Shown here piece after piece: positions 47,978 to 59,651 of a stretch of 64,000 nt of DNA. The stretch comes from Pseudo-nitzschia pungens (Eukaryota; Bacillariophyta; Bacillariophyceae; Bacillariales; Bacillariaceae): assembly GCA_037355855.1 (NCBI GenBank), contig CM074762.1:3782001-3846000 (forward strand), given 5' to 3'. The notes beneath the pieces were generated by a model, which was not told where the DNA came from, did not search any database, and saw only the letters and a list, made by a program, of their open reading frames with translations. Each line of letters starts with the position of its first letter. Positions within the stretch are counted from its first letter, which is position 1. The position numbers and the translations under genes are program-made.

Positions 47978-48348
47978 GGATAGAATGGAAGTTGCCAGCT
48001 CCCGTTGCTAGTCATTGTTTTTGGTTCATGTTTCTTGTGGCTATTGGAATACAGATGTGAGAGTAATAATTGCGCTAATGGGGTGTTTACTGTAAGACGA
48101 TTATTCAAAGTCCCCCACGAATCATACCTAATCATTAAGGCAATTCACGAGTGCAACAATGCTTGGAGATTCTTATTGATAGTTTCTACTCGTTATTCGT
48201 GGAATCATTTCTCATGGAATTTTTGCCGCTCACGAAGAAAGTTATCATGATGTGATACATGGTCGTTATCGCACAGATACGTGCAATGACTACGGTTAAG
48301 TGTAGTTAAAACTCATTGTTTGCTTATTGAGAATAATGATGTTTGAGC
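47978..48348. other. Short convergent spacer
   Basis: The 371 bases between the PP2C gene and the convergent CoA-binding gene hold only AT-rich sequence expected of two 3' untranslated regions. Confidence 0.35.
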
Positions 48349-48882
48349 TTATAATTGACTCGTCGTCGGAAGCGATGGTCCAGAAATACCAAGCCGAGGT
48401 ATTTCTATCTTTGGACATGCATCCATGACAACGTCGAGGCCTGCTTCCTTTGCTTTGTCTGCAGCAGCTTCATTGACAATCCCCGATTGCATCCATACAC
48501 ATTTCGCACCGATGGATATCGCCTCGTCCACGATCGGAGGAACTGCTTCGCTGTTCCGAAATATATCCACCATGTCGATGGGAACATCTTTTGGTATCTC
48601 GGACAAGCTGGGGTACACCATTTTCCCGTGAAGCTCTTTTCCTCCGAGCCCCGGGTTCACGGGGATCACGTTGTATCCGTTGTCGAGAAGAAACTTCATC
48701 ACATAGTTGGATGGTCTCACGCTTTTCGGGCTCGCCCCGACCAATGCAATGTTCCTCGAAGTTGTCAGGACTTTCCGGATTGTTTCTGGATTGTTGAATG
48801 ACATGCCGTGTGCGACGTAAAAAATCAATAGGAAGAAGAAAACGGCAATCGGGAAGAATAACGGTAATGGGGTGATTCGCAT
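48349..48882 (-). CDS. CoA-binding-domain (YccU-type Rossmann) protein with N-terminal membrane anchor
   Basis: Single exon of 177 residues. The N-terminus ([19 protein letters not shown]) is a hydrophobic signal or anchor; a second Met (GMSFNNP) could start a soluble form. The rest is a complete CoA_binding_2 domain of normal length: [36 protein letters not shown], then [63 protein letters not shown]. The GASP motif and the late D-x-C-P/K-x-E segment are typical. Bacterial members bind CoA, but their role is poorly defined, and the eukaryotic role is unknown. The hydrophobic N-terminus is not usual in the bacterial proteins. Confidence 0.85.
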   Translation of the reverse strand: MRITPLPLFFPIAVFFFLLIFYVAHGMSFNNPETIRKVLTTSRNIALVGASPKSVRPSNYVMKFLLDNGYNVIPVNPGLGGKELHGKMVYPSLSEIPKDVPIDMVDIFRNSEAVPPIVDEAISIGAKCVWMQSGIVNEAAADKAKEAGLDVVMDACPKIEIPRLGISGPSLPTTSQL

Positions 48883-49718
48883 TGTTGCTTCGAGTACCTA
48901 TTGTGCACCAGAACAACAATGTTGATATGCTATCGATGGCTGGTAAATGAAAGCGGTGAGGGAATATTGTTTCTTTGAGCCATGAGTAAGATTACTACCG
49001 TAACTGGCAACTTGCTGGCATGAAGTTGATAAAAGTTCTGAAAAGTTGCCAACGAAGAAATCCGTATCCTGTCAGTCCCCTGCAAGAATAATTCATTACC
49101 GGTACATAACCTTACCGATAATAAACTCTAACCCTTATTATCGACGATTATTCCAAAAATGTTTTTTTGGACAACGTACATGGTACAAGTGATACGTAAG
49201 ATTACATGTGCGTACGAGTACCCGTCTGTGAACTTCGAAATAATGATACGCTCGATGAATTGATGACATTCTCTGCTCTATTACAATAGCCCTTTTCAAT
49301 GGTACTGTACGAATTCCACCGCATTGTTGGTAAGTACTAAGTACTCTAGAGTTTAACGGGAAGCGATACGAGACGTAATCGGTGCAGTAGGTGGAAGACA
49401 TACCGGTACGACTACCTCGTACCATAGCCTTTTCTCGTTTCCGTCCCCTAGGTAAGTCGGTGGATAGTACGTAACCGCTCGAGGGGAAGGAAGTAACCTT
49501 ACCGGTACGAAAGCTCCAAAAACAAAAAAAATCTGGAGCTGTACATGCTGTGCCTTACAGTTCCAGTACGATAGTGGTAGGTGCGACTACCGGTAAGTCA
49601 CTCGTACGAAGTTCATAAAAAATAATAATATCGGTCTGTCGTGCGGCATTTCAAAAAAAAAAAAAAAAGTAAGGTTACTCGAAATAATTTTTCGTCATCA
49701 CCGATCAACTATCAACGG
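48883..49718. other. Gene-free spacer, GTA/TAC-rich
   Basis: Contains repeated CGTACGAGTAC/ACCGGTACG blocks, exact GTAACCTTAC at 49493-49502 and GTAAGGTTAC at 49669-49678, the latter directly after a 16-base poly-A run (49653-49668). No gene is supported. Confidence 0.35.
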
Positions 49719-52306
49719 ATGCCTCTAAAACGACGCAAGGGTCGTAGCAAAACAAGAGGAATCTTCTCCTTGTCGATGTACCAACAGCATTCGGGGTGCA
49801 TGAATCCGCACAACAACACAATGAATGGCAATTCCGGCACTTCCAATCCCTCAGGAAGCCTTCGGAATGCCAACTACGGCGCTCCGGTAGCTGCCCCCAC
49901 CAAGGGGAATTTCCCTGCCGTTGGTTCAACTCTTGGTCCCTACTTCAGTGTAGGGAGGCTGGGCTTCGGCACTTTTTGCAGTATTCACAAGTGCATCAAC
50001 TTGGACTACAACCACCGCAAGACAAAAAACAAAAGATCCAACCGCTGCAGGGCCAAAGACAAAAAGAAAGCCCTGCGGCTAGTGGCAGCCAAAGTGGAGA
50101 TTGGGGAATTCAAAAACTCTGGTGTTCTTGGAGGCGAGGCGTCTATTTTGCATTTTTTGGACGACGTCTTGCCTCCTCACTTCCGTACCCACGTATATGG
50201 GGCATTACGTTAGCACGGATAGGGATAGATACAACAAGAACGTGACATCGGCGATTGTCATGGAATATTTGACGGGACAAGACATGCACAAAATTCGAGA
50301 GTGGTCCAATCGGCATCAATTCAAGATTCAACAACAGCAGCAGCAACAAGAGCAGAAACTACAGAAAGAGCAACAGGAACCACAGTTCTCACCACAGCAT
50401 TACTCAAACGACCAAAACAGCACGGGCAACGAGGACGTCAGGATGAATTCGTTGAGCAGTTCCAAGGGCAGTAGCAAAGATTCCGATGCCCGCCCCAGGC
50501 GCCGAATCGCGGTGAACGATGCGGTGTATCTGACGGCGCATGTCATGCTTCCGCTCCTGCGAAAGATGCATTCCGTTGGGATCATTCACCGAGATGTCAA
50601 GCCCAGCAATGTCGTCAAACGGAGCGATTCGACGGAAAACTTGTTTTGCATGGTGGACTTTGGTCTATCGAAATCCATCGTCGTTCCACACAACTCCGAG
50701 TTGGCAAATCCAAAACAATCCTGGAAGGGATCAACCTGGATGGGTGATTTGCCTGGTTCCTCCGGATCTCGATTCGAACTCTTGTCACCGGATCGAGCAG
50801 CAAATGCGAGCGCTTGCGACAATAACAAGAATGCCCACGCTCAAAAACCATGTTACAGGGTCGAACGACGAACCGCCGACTTTCGAGGCACATCCATGTA
50901 CGCCAGTGTCCGAGTTCATCAATTGCGTGAATACTCCCCCCGCGATGACATTTGGTCCCTGTTGTATGTCTTTTGCGATCTAGCATCGGGAGGATTGCCG
51001 TGGATGTGTTATGCCGCCAATAGAGATAGGGCGGCCTGCAAACTCCTCAAGGAACGCATCCACGGCCTCGAGGCACAGGCCGACGGCAGGATAAGAAACG
51101 ATACGCGACGGTTGCTGATGGGAGACGAGTATCACAGGGCGCTGTTCAAGAAACGAAACGGAAAGGTCGACCCACCAATGGATCACGAAGAAGGTGCTCT
51201 GATCGAGGATGACATTGATCCGGACCTGCCACCGCCACTTGCCCTGTCGGAGGACGTACACAAGGTCGAAATGCTGACGAGGGCATTCGACCATTTGAAA
51301 GGGCTAGGGTATGCCGATATACCAGATTACGATTTGATCCAAAAGTGCCTGGAGAGTTTCCTCGAGAACGAAGCAGACCCCTTTAGCGGAGCAAACGCAA
51401 CAACAACAACAACAACAACAACAAACGACGGCGCGGGCGCGGAATCTTTCGTTCCCCGAATCGACTGGAAACTCTTGTCCGAATCCTTCCGGTGCGGCGG
51501 TGCGGACGGCGGCGGGGCGGCCAAACGCGGCGGCAGCAAGCGTTCGTCGGCGCCGACGTGGGAATTGACCGGCGACGACTCGGATCCGTTGGATTCTTCC
51601 GTCTTTGCCGAGGCGGAAGCGAGCATCGGCAGGGGGAACAACGGCGAGGAAGAAAGCGCTCCGCTGTACGGGGAAGCGGCCGACATGGCGCGGCTGCCGC
51701 TGGAGATGCGGTTTCGCATCGCCCAGATGGAGTACAATGCCTCGCACAACGCGACGATCGAACCGCACCTGGCCCTCAGCGATTGGCTCGCGGCCTGCCT
51801 GCCCCTGCTGCACGGATCCTGGAATTCGAGAAAGTACGAAAAGGGAGGGCATCGCTCCAACGACGACGGCTACCGCCGGGAGTTTTTCCTGAAAATCGTC
51901 AACAAGTGCCTGGAGTGCGCCTCCCGGTTCGGTTGGTTTCGCGACGCGAGGGTGATGTACGATGATGACGACGGCGGACGACGACGGCGATGACGACGAA
52001 ACGGAGGGCACCACCAAAGAAGAGAGCGGCAACGGCACCGGCACCGACGCAAACCGCGAACGACCTCTCAAAAAACGTCGCCGAATGCGACGGCGGAAGG
52101 TTCGCACCACCAATGCCCACGAACCACCGACCGCGATCGCGGCGGCGAGCGGCGGGGAACCACCGCCATTCGAAACCGGCGGGGGCAAAAACGGTGCCGT
52201 GGACCTCGTTCTCGTCTCGAGAGTCCTGTTCGAGTTGCGCATGGTGAAGAAGGCCGAGGAGAAACTCTCGCCGCCGCCTCCCATCCGGCTCTCGTTCCGG
52301 TCGTGA
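49719..52306 (+). CDS. CK1-like protein kinase with long insert and acidic/basic C-terminal extension; two frame breaks
   Basis: The first in-frame ATG is at 49719. The kinase domain starts LGPYFSVGRLGFGTFCSIHKC (Gly loop); the Lys is in VAAKVEIG and the Glu in GGEASILHFL. Then YMGHYVSTDRDRYNKN and IVMEYLTGQDMHKI are interrupted by a Gln-rich insert. The catalytic loop is GIIHRDVKPSNVV, the metal motif VDFGLSKS, and FRGTSMYASVRVH ... RDDIWSLLYVFCDLASGGLPW is the CK1/TTBK-type activation segment and F helix. Break one is at 50185-50190 (GTAC in CCGTACCC), moving +1 within the N-lobe. Break two is at 51957-51985 (GTAC at 51957), moving +1 into a DDDGDDDETEGTTKEES tail that contains KKRRRMRRRK, a possible nuclear signal, and stops at 52304-52306. 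The catalytic residues are intact. GC content rises markedly after about 51.4 kb within the same gene. Confidence 0.78.
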
Positions 52307-52500
52307 TGGCACGTTCCGCGTCCATCCATCCATCCGGACGGTGCGCGCGCGTGCGTACGCAGAGCAATGGGAACCGTGTGATACTAACAAAGAAGGAAAC
52401 GACGCCAAACGGCCGGTTGGAACCGCAAAGCCAACGACAGTATTCGACTGCACGCTCTGTAGTAGTAGAAGCATTAGAGTAGTCGTAGTAGCAAGAGTTG

Positions 52501-52503
52501 TGC

Positions 52504-52535
<32 letters not shown>

Positions 52536-52542
52536 GCGTGTG
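52501..52542. repeat. (GT)n microsatellite
   Basis: A GT-dinucleotide run with a few interruptions lies in the 274-base spacer between the convergent CK1-like kinase and aldo/keto reductase genes. Confidence 0.9.
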
Positions 52543-52580
52543 AATCGTTGTCATCGACGGCGTTCCGAACGCCGCCACTC

Positions 52581-53615
52581 CTAGCTCGTCTTTCTCTGGG
52601 CCTCCAGCGCGTCCCGCGCCGAGATGGCCTCGGGCGTCGTGATGGCGTCCAGCGCCTCCATCTCGTCGGCGGTCAGTCGGAACCTGAGGACGTCGCGGTT
52701 TTCCCTCATCCGCTCGAGGTTCGAGGTCTTGGCCAGGACGACGAAACCCTTTTGCAGGCTCCACCGCAGCAGCACCTGCGCCGGCGTGATCGTCGCATCA
52801 TCGGAAGCCTCCGATTTCGAAACGGCGATCTCCCGCGGAATCCCCTCCAGATTTTGGGCCCGGTGCAGCGCCTTGCTGGCCGCCACCAGCATGCCCCTCG
52901 CGTCCCGAAAATACGAAACGATCTCCGGCCGGTACAAAAAGGGCGAGACCTCGAACTGGTGGACGATCGGCGCCACGAATCGACCGGCCATCCCCCCCGC
53001 CAGCTCCTCGTAGTCCCGGATCGAAAAGTTGCTGATTCCGAGGTGCCGGATCTTGCCCTCGGCGCGCAGCGCCGTGAGCTCCTCGTAGGTCTCCACGAAG
53101 CGGCCGGGAACCGGCCAGTGGACGTAGCACAGATCCAGGTACTCCAGCCCCAGATCGGAGAGGCTCTTCAGGACGCTGGCCCGGACCGCGGCCCGGCCCC
53201 CGCGCTGGGCGTCGTTCCAGACCTTGGACGCCACAAAGAGTTCGGACCGGGGGACGAAACGGGCGGGTTTGCCATTGCCGTCGTCGTAATTGCCATTGCC
53301 ATTGCCATCATCGTCGCGTGCCATGACCAGCGCCAGTGCCCTTCCGACGGATTTCTCGTTTCCGTAAACGCTGGCCGAATCGAGGTGGCGGTACCCGGCT
53401 CGGAGAATTGCGTTGGCCACGATTTCGACTCCCTCGTCGCCGTCCGGAACCTTGTAGAGGCCAAAGGCGAGGGCGGGTATCGTCACGGTTGTGTTTGTGC
53501 TTGTATTTGTGCTTGTCGTTGTGGACGGCAACGCCGACGGCGAACGGATCGCAACGGAATAGGACGGATCCTCGCGTCGAACGTTGGATTCTGTGTTATT
53601 CACGACGCTAGTCAT
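52581..53615 (-). CDS. Aldo/keto reductase
   Basis: Single exon of 344 residues, GC-rich. NAD(P)H-dependent carbonyl reductase of the AKR superfamily. The TIM-barrel motifs appear in order: IPALAFGLYKV, YRHLDSASVYGNEKSVG with catalytic Asp and Tyr, LFVASKVWN with catalytic Lys, LDLCYVHWP with catalytic His, IRHLGISNFSI, and the late PAQVLLRWSLQKGFVVLAKTSNLERMREN cofactor loop. The N-terminal 45 residues are a Ser/Thr/Asn-rich extension without a clear targeting signal, and a Gly/Asn-rich insert (DDDGNGNGNYDDGNGK) lies between the Tyr and Lys motifs. The loop ending KTSN in place of the common KS(V/A/T) suggests an altered NADPH contact. The substrate cannot be inferred. Confidence 0.92.
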   Translation of the reverse strand: MTSVVNNTESNVRREDPSYSVAIRSPSALPSTTTSTNTSTNTTVTIPALAFGLYKVPDGDEGVEIVANAILRAGYRHLDSASVYGNEKSVGRALALVMARDDDGNGNGNYDDGNGKPARFVPRSELFVASKVWNDAQRGGRAAVRASVLKSLSDLGLEYLDLCYVHWPVPGRFVETYEELTALRAEGKIRHLGISNFSIRDYEELAGGMAGRFVAPIVHQFEVSPFLYRPEIVSYFRDARGMLVAASKALHRAQNLEGIPREIAVSKSEASDDATITPAQVLLRWSLQKGFVVLAKTSNLERMRENRDVLRFRLTADEMEALDAITTPEAISARDALEAQRKTS

Positions 53616-55325
53616 GGCCTTGGATCACGGAGAGGAATGGTATGTGCGTGCGGTTGGGCGTGGTGCGGAGTCGGAGTTCCGTGCGTAGTGCTCGTATTAT
53701 TATTTCTGTCGCGTTGTATATATCGGTATGTATGTTAGGACTGACTCTCCGTGTGTTGAATGCTCGTACCGTACGGTAACTCAATTACTTTTGAAGTAAG
53801 GTTAACGAAGCAAGGCTGTCATGGTCGAAAGATCGGGATGAGATGCTGGGAAAAGAGAAAAGATCGTCCTTTCGATTTTGATTGAATGATTCATTCATTT
53901 TTTGATTACCGGTACGAGTAAGTTACTACGGTAAATTACTCGTAGCTTACTTGTACAAATAAGTTTAAAAGCCTTACCTTAACTTTACTTCTACCCGAAG
54001 TAAGCCTTATTCAGTTTTATCGGTCTTGCCTCCTTTTGGTTCGTGACTGACCGACAACCCCCCCCGACTGACTGATCGACGGAAGGACTGACTCACTCGC
54101 TCGCTCACTCGCAGAATGACGACGCGCCGAATGAATGAATGAATCAATTCAATCAATCATCAAAATCAATCCATCGAATGAATGAATGAATGAATGAATG
54201 AATGAATCATCAATCCCGGCGAAGGCCTTGTTGAGATTGATGAATTGGATGCACGATGCTTCTACGTGTACAAGTACTGGTACTGGGTCTGGTACTGGTA
54301 ATCTTACTGATACCGCCAAACCCATACTCTCAGCCCGTGGCACGATTCCAAGTACCGGTAACTTAGGTAAGTTACCGGGTAAGATACCGGTAACCTTACT
54401 TACCTAGTACGTAGTAGTACCGTTTCCAGCACTTGTAAACGTAGAAGCATCGTACGACTACTACTGCCGTAAGACGTAATAGTACTTTTAGGTAGAAATA
54501 ATAGGGACGGAGTGCGCTCTTCGAAATTCTCGACGCTCTTCCATCTCGAGAGTGAGTGAGTGAGTCGCGGTCGTACGTACTCGTACGTAGAACTTGGTAC
54601 AATTTGTTCTTGTATCGGCTTTTCAAAAAGCCGGTTTGGCAGCAAGTTGAAAATGACCAAAGAACAGGAATTCGTGTCATCCTTCATCATTCATTCATTC
54701 CTCGTGCAATCCACAGTGCAATCTCATGGTCAATCAATCGATCGAATCAATCGAAATCAAAATCAAAATCAAATCAAAATCAAAAAGTCCGGCCTCGGAA
54801 TTGCAACTCTCAACTTCGAACCGGTGACGGTTCGTTCGTTCCGTACGATACGTTATTCGTACCGTAGCTACGACAATTCCTAGTAGTAAGTTACTCGAAG
54901 GGGGCTCCTCTCGCTTCTTTTGCTAACACTTATCGAACTTATCGAACACGAGCATTAAGTGTTTGGCCGGAGTATTCCGTTCCATTCCCTCACCATTGCC
55001 GTCCCGCAAACAAACAAACTCACACAGACAGACACGCATTCCCAACCGATCGCTCGGCCAAGGTAGTAAGGTTAGCTTAGCAATAATAGCAAGAGTAAGT
55101 TTACTAAGATTTACTACACGGCACATTTGCGATTCTCATTGTTTCGCTCGGTCCCCGGATCGCATACGGTACGGCAACACAACGATACCGTAGTATCCTC
55201 GCCAATTCGCATCCCCCGCGAGAGAGACTGAGTGGTGGCAACCGAAATTGGAGATCGACGCTCTCGAAACACGACACGACACAGCAAAAACAACTCAAAC
55301 AACAACAACAACAACAACGCACATC
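53616..55325. other. Gene-free spacer with GAAT and ATCAA simple repeats
   Basis: Spacer between divergent genes. 53760-54000 and 54260-54420 are GTA/TAC-rich, with exact GTAACCTTAC at 54390-54399. (GAAT)n runs lie at 54129-54144 and 54175-54207. 54735-54785 is an (AATCAAA)n-like tract. The final 60 bases before the next ATG hold an AACAAC-rich leader. No gene is supported. Confidence 0.4.
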
Positions 55326-56831
55326 ATGGCAACCGCAGCAACATCGTCCAACCACGACGGCGGCGGCGGCGGCGATCTTTCCTCTCCCTGGTGCATCGTG
55401 GTGAAGACCGTCGGGAAGGGCTTTGAACACCGGTTGTCCCCGGACAGCGCCAATGCCACTGCCAATGCCAACTCCAGCGATCACCGGGCAAGGGTCCCTT
55501 CGGTCGGAAGCGACGGAGCCCTCTCCTTTTCCGTCACGGTTTCCCCGGACGACAAGGTGGACTCCCTCCACGACGAAATCGAGGACGTGACGGGCGTCAA
55601 GGCCTCCCAGCAGCGCCTCATTTACCGGGGACGGTTGATCGGAACGGCGGACGTTGGAACGGGACACTCGAGGTGCCGCAGCAACAGCAACAGCAACAGC
55701 AACCATAGCAACGGAGTTGCCAACGAACACTTGCACGAAACGGAAACCAATGACCAGGACTCCAAGACCTGCTTGGACGACAGCGAAAGCGGAAACCAAC
55801 CCCAGGAGTACAAGATCCGGGACATTGTTGGACTCTGCGACGGACAAACCATACACCTCGTCAAGAAACGAGAGGATGACACCAAAAAACAGAAGAACGG
55901 CACGGAAGAAGCCGCCGCTTCGAGCGAGGGCAACGCCGGCGAAGACGATGCCAACAACAGCAACAACATCGCATCGGAAAGCGATCGAAGCGGAGGAGGA
56001 GGCGGCGGCGGTGGTGGTGCCCTTTTGGCGGCACTGCTGGGCCTGGGAAGTCTCGCGGAAGAGACCGGTGGTTTGGTGGGCATGGGTGGGCCCGAGGCGA
56101 TCGCCGCGGGGAGATTCGGCGGTTCTTCCATCAATAACAACACCAATACCAATAATAACAACAGCGACAACAACAACAACGGCGTCCAGGACTCCCCGCG
56201 GAGGTCTCCAAGGACCGCAAACGAAACCGCTGCCACCGCTTCGACGAGCGGCAGCGGCCGGACACCCAGACACGTCCGCCGACCAAACTATCGTCTCGTC
56301 GAGGAAGACCTGCGGGTTGCCGATCCGGGATCCATGGAATCCGTCAGGCAGGGACTCATGACGCTCAACACCATTCTCAATTCGGGGTTGTCTCAGCCCG
56401 GCGGTAGCAATGCCAACAACGCCGACGCCGACAACGCCAACAACCCGCAATCCTCGGGCGGGGCGCAGTCCCGGAATCACCGCCACCCACACCATCCGCT
56501 CCAGACCAACCGCGAATGGTACCGGGGACAGTGGCTCGACGCCAGGGACACGGTCAACCAGTGGCTGGAAGCCACCGTCGTGGACGTGGTCGATCCCTCG
56601 GACGTTCTAAGCGATGCCGTGGCCCTGCACACCCGGACCCCTCCCCACGTCCACGCCCGGCGGTACGGGACCCCCGAACAAAACCCGCCCCGCCAGCGAC
56701 GGGTGCCCAACGTCGACAACGATCCGGCCATCAGCGCCAACGATCTGGAGGGACGGCGGCGGCTCCTGCTGGAGGAATGCGAGCCGGGAGATCCGCGGGA
56801 GGTCGAGCTGACCCGGATCGACGGGGCATCG

Positions 56832-56863
<32 letters not shown>

Positions 56864-59171
56864 GCGATACGGACGGTCCTTTCGGCCGCGATCGAACAAT
56901 GACGGCGTCCAGTTGCTTCTCATCCACTACAACGGGTGGCCCCACCGGTGGGACGAATGGATCCGGAGCGATTCGGAGCGCCTGCGACCCTTTCGGACCC
57001 GAACCCGGCATCCCAGCACGGTGCGTGGAGGTGTTTTTTTGTTCTTTTGTTTTGGTTTTGGTTTTGATTTGGTTTTGTTTGGGACCGGGTCCTGTTTGGA
57101 TTTCTCGTCTCTTATCCGAGCGAGGGACTTTCGTGCTCACCATTGCCTCTTTTTTTCTCGATGCAACCCAACCTTGTCTTGTATTCATTCGATTCGATTC
57201 GATTCGATTTGATTTTCACTTGCTTTGGTTTGATTTTATTTGATTTTATTTTTATTGTTTTCCGCGTCCAGTCCGCTCTCGCATCACCAACTCCGCAGTC
57301 GATTCTCAACGAGGCACCGAGGACCAACATTGTTCACGACGGTGACGAGGAAGATGATCGATTGGCGGTGCTGCCCGAGTTGGATCTGGCACTTTCACGA
57401 GTGAGTGACCTGATCGGAGACCTGGTTCGCAGGGAGCGACAGCGTGATGTTGGCCACTGCGCCGAGAGCAGCAACAATGGCAATGGCAATGACAATGTCA
57501 ATGACAATGTCAATCTCAATGTCAATGACAATGACAATGACCAAAACAGTCACCGATGGAGCGATGCGCAACGCGACGAGGAGGAGGTGGAGATTGTGCA
57601 TCCACCCAACACCAGCACCAGCAATAATAATAGTAATTATAACAACAACGACAATAGCAGAATCAGAAACAACACGAGACGCCATCGGCGAGCGAAGGTC
57701 GATCTGCCGTGGATGGCGCGAGATTTGGGCAGCAGAAGCGGCCGAGACAATGATTTCGACCATTCGACCGGAACCGATAGCTCGGAACACGACGAAGAAC
57801 CACCGGCGTTAAGCCACTCCGATGCCTTGGACGCTACGGAGGGACGAGGACGAGGATGAGGACGAGGATGAGGATGAGGATCACTACTACGAAACAGATC
57901 AAACAGCGGACACGGATCAAGATAACGATGCCGCAATTTTGGAAGAAGGGCCGCTCGAAGCGGTCGACGAATGCGAGCTGGACAATCGCTGGTCGAGATC
58001 TACCACGTACACGCAAGCCGAGCTGCGGCAACTGGCGACACTCTTTGATCGTCTGGGGAGAACCCTCACCGACGCCGCACCCCACATTGCTTCCCTGGCA
58101 TCTTCGATCCCACCAACACCACCACCAGCGCCGGAGGAAACCAGCAACAGCAACACCAGCGGCAACGATCAATCGTCCCTTGGTGAGGCCGCCGATCACT
58201 GGAACAGCGGCTCGGACTTTGAAACATCCTCCTCGGCTCCGCTCGGAGGCCTCCTGTCGATGTGGTCTCGCGAGCGGAGGCGACAGGTTCCGGACCCGGA
58301 GACTGCTGCTGCTGCTGCTGCCACGCGGTCCACCACCGTTCTGGCACCCATCGTCGATCCCGATCACCTGGATTTTGCCAGCGGAGTCGTGAACACGACA
58401 CGGGGGGAGGTGAGAAACGGACCAAGGAGCCGGGCCGCGCACCAGGACGACGTTGCGAGTCTTCTGGGAACCTATCTGGCGGCGGCGAGTCTGGGCAGCA
58501 TCAGCGCGTCGAACGACGACAACGGCGAAAACAGCTCCGGATTCGCCCGGTTGCTGCAGCGGGGATCGGGCGGCGGGGGATCCGGCGACAACGGCATCGA
58601 CATCCACATCCACGCGATCGTCACGGCACCGGGGGTGTCGCCCGGTGGAATGGGCATCGCCGCGCCGATGGCGGCCCTCGGCGGGACCGCCCGGAACGTC
58701 TTTTCCTCGACGAGCCTGGGCGGTGCGCGGGCCCCCGCCGCAGCCGCCGGCGGAGGGGGCACCTCGCTGTCGGCCAACATTGTGGAACCAACGGACGACG
58801 AGGACTACTCGGATCTCTTTTCCGAGCTGTATTCCGAGAGTCCCACACCCATCGATCCGAACGGGTCCCCCGGTCGAGGGGGGACCGAGGGAAGCGCGGT
58901 TTCGACCCCGAACCGAGGCAGCGGCGACGATGCGTCGAACGCGAACACGAACCGTTCCTCCCCCGCCTCGGCCGGCCAGAATCCCGACGAGCAGGAATCC
59001 TCCTCGACCGGCGAGGCGGCATCGTCTCTGGTCACGCCGTCCAGCAGCAATCCGGCCACCCGATCCTCGCCCTCCCGGAGACAATCGTCGGAACGTCGCT
59101 CGGGTGTCTTTCGCCTCTTTCGGAGGCGCGGCACCCGACCGCAGGACGGCTCCGGCGGCGAGGGAACCTGA
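55326..59171 (+). CDS. Large ubiquitin-like protein with Tudor/chromo-barrel-like segment; one frame break
   Basis: Exons 55326-57020 and 57272-59171 (GT-AG, phase 0) give about 1,190 residues. The N-terminus is a ubiquitin-like domain (WCIVVKTVGKGFEHRL ... TVSPDDKVDSLHDEIEDVTGV ... QQRLIYRGRLI ... IVGLCDGQTIHLVKK) split by an Asn/Ser/His-rich insert. The middle is disordered. Near the intron, VQLLLIHYNGWPHRWDEWI is followed by RSDSERLRPFRTRTRH; this matches the chromo-barrel/Tudor-knot motif that binds methyl-lysine or RNA. Exon 2 is acidic, rich in Asn-Asp and Gly repeats, and ends with basic RSGVFRLFRRRGTRPQDG. A +1 break is needed in the window 57831-57846 (CTAC at 57834-57837, or one G of GGG) to enter the DEDEDED tract; without it the frame ends at 57859. 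BAG6/ubiquilin-like quality control or chromatin work are both possible; neither is shown. Confidence 0.65.
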
Positions 59172-59651
59172 GCCAAGCGAAGCGCGGAGAAGCGAACGAA
59201 GCGGAGTGGAGTGGAACGCAACGGAACGCAATGGAATGGAACGGATTCGTCGATGGAATCCATGGACCAACGAACGGACGAACGAATGAAAATGAAACGA
59301 ATTCACGCATTGTAGAAGACGTACACGCGATAAGACTTGCTATGGAACAGTACGATTTGGCCGGGAAACGATCTCGGGTCCTGCTCCGCTCCGGTCCGCT
59401 TCATTCATTCTCGACGACGATTCGGCGCATCCGATGGGCGGACAAACAAACCCTAACAAACAAACCGACGGAGGTTTTCTTTTCAAAACAAAGTCTAATG
59501 AGTTTTCTATTATTATTATTATTTTCATCATCATCATCATCATCATCACCATTCGATACACTTTCTTGTAGAATACAGTCCTCTACGCGATCCGTTCGGT
59601 TTTGTGCGGTTCATTTCGTTTCATTTCGTTTCCTGTTGTTGTTGCCGCGCT
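59172..59651. other. Short convergent spacer
   Basis: Spacer between two convergent genes. It contains (GGAACGGAATG)-like runs at 59205-59245, and (ATT)n and (ATC)n tracts at 59507-59550. No gene is supported. Confidence 0.35.

Noticed and set aside
51304..53738. Long open frames opposite the CK1-like kinase tail and opposite the aldo/keto reductase
   Set aside because: They are antisense shadows in GC-rich sequence, with Arg/Gly/Ala-rich translations and no domains; the sense strand carries clear catalytic motifs.
55104..59306. Minus-strand frames of 463 and 490 residues
   Set aside because: They are shadows of the GC-rich ubiquitin-like gene; the translations are low complexity.
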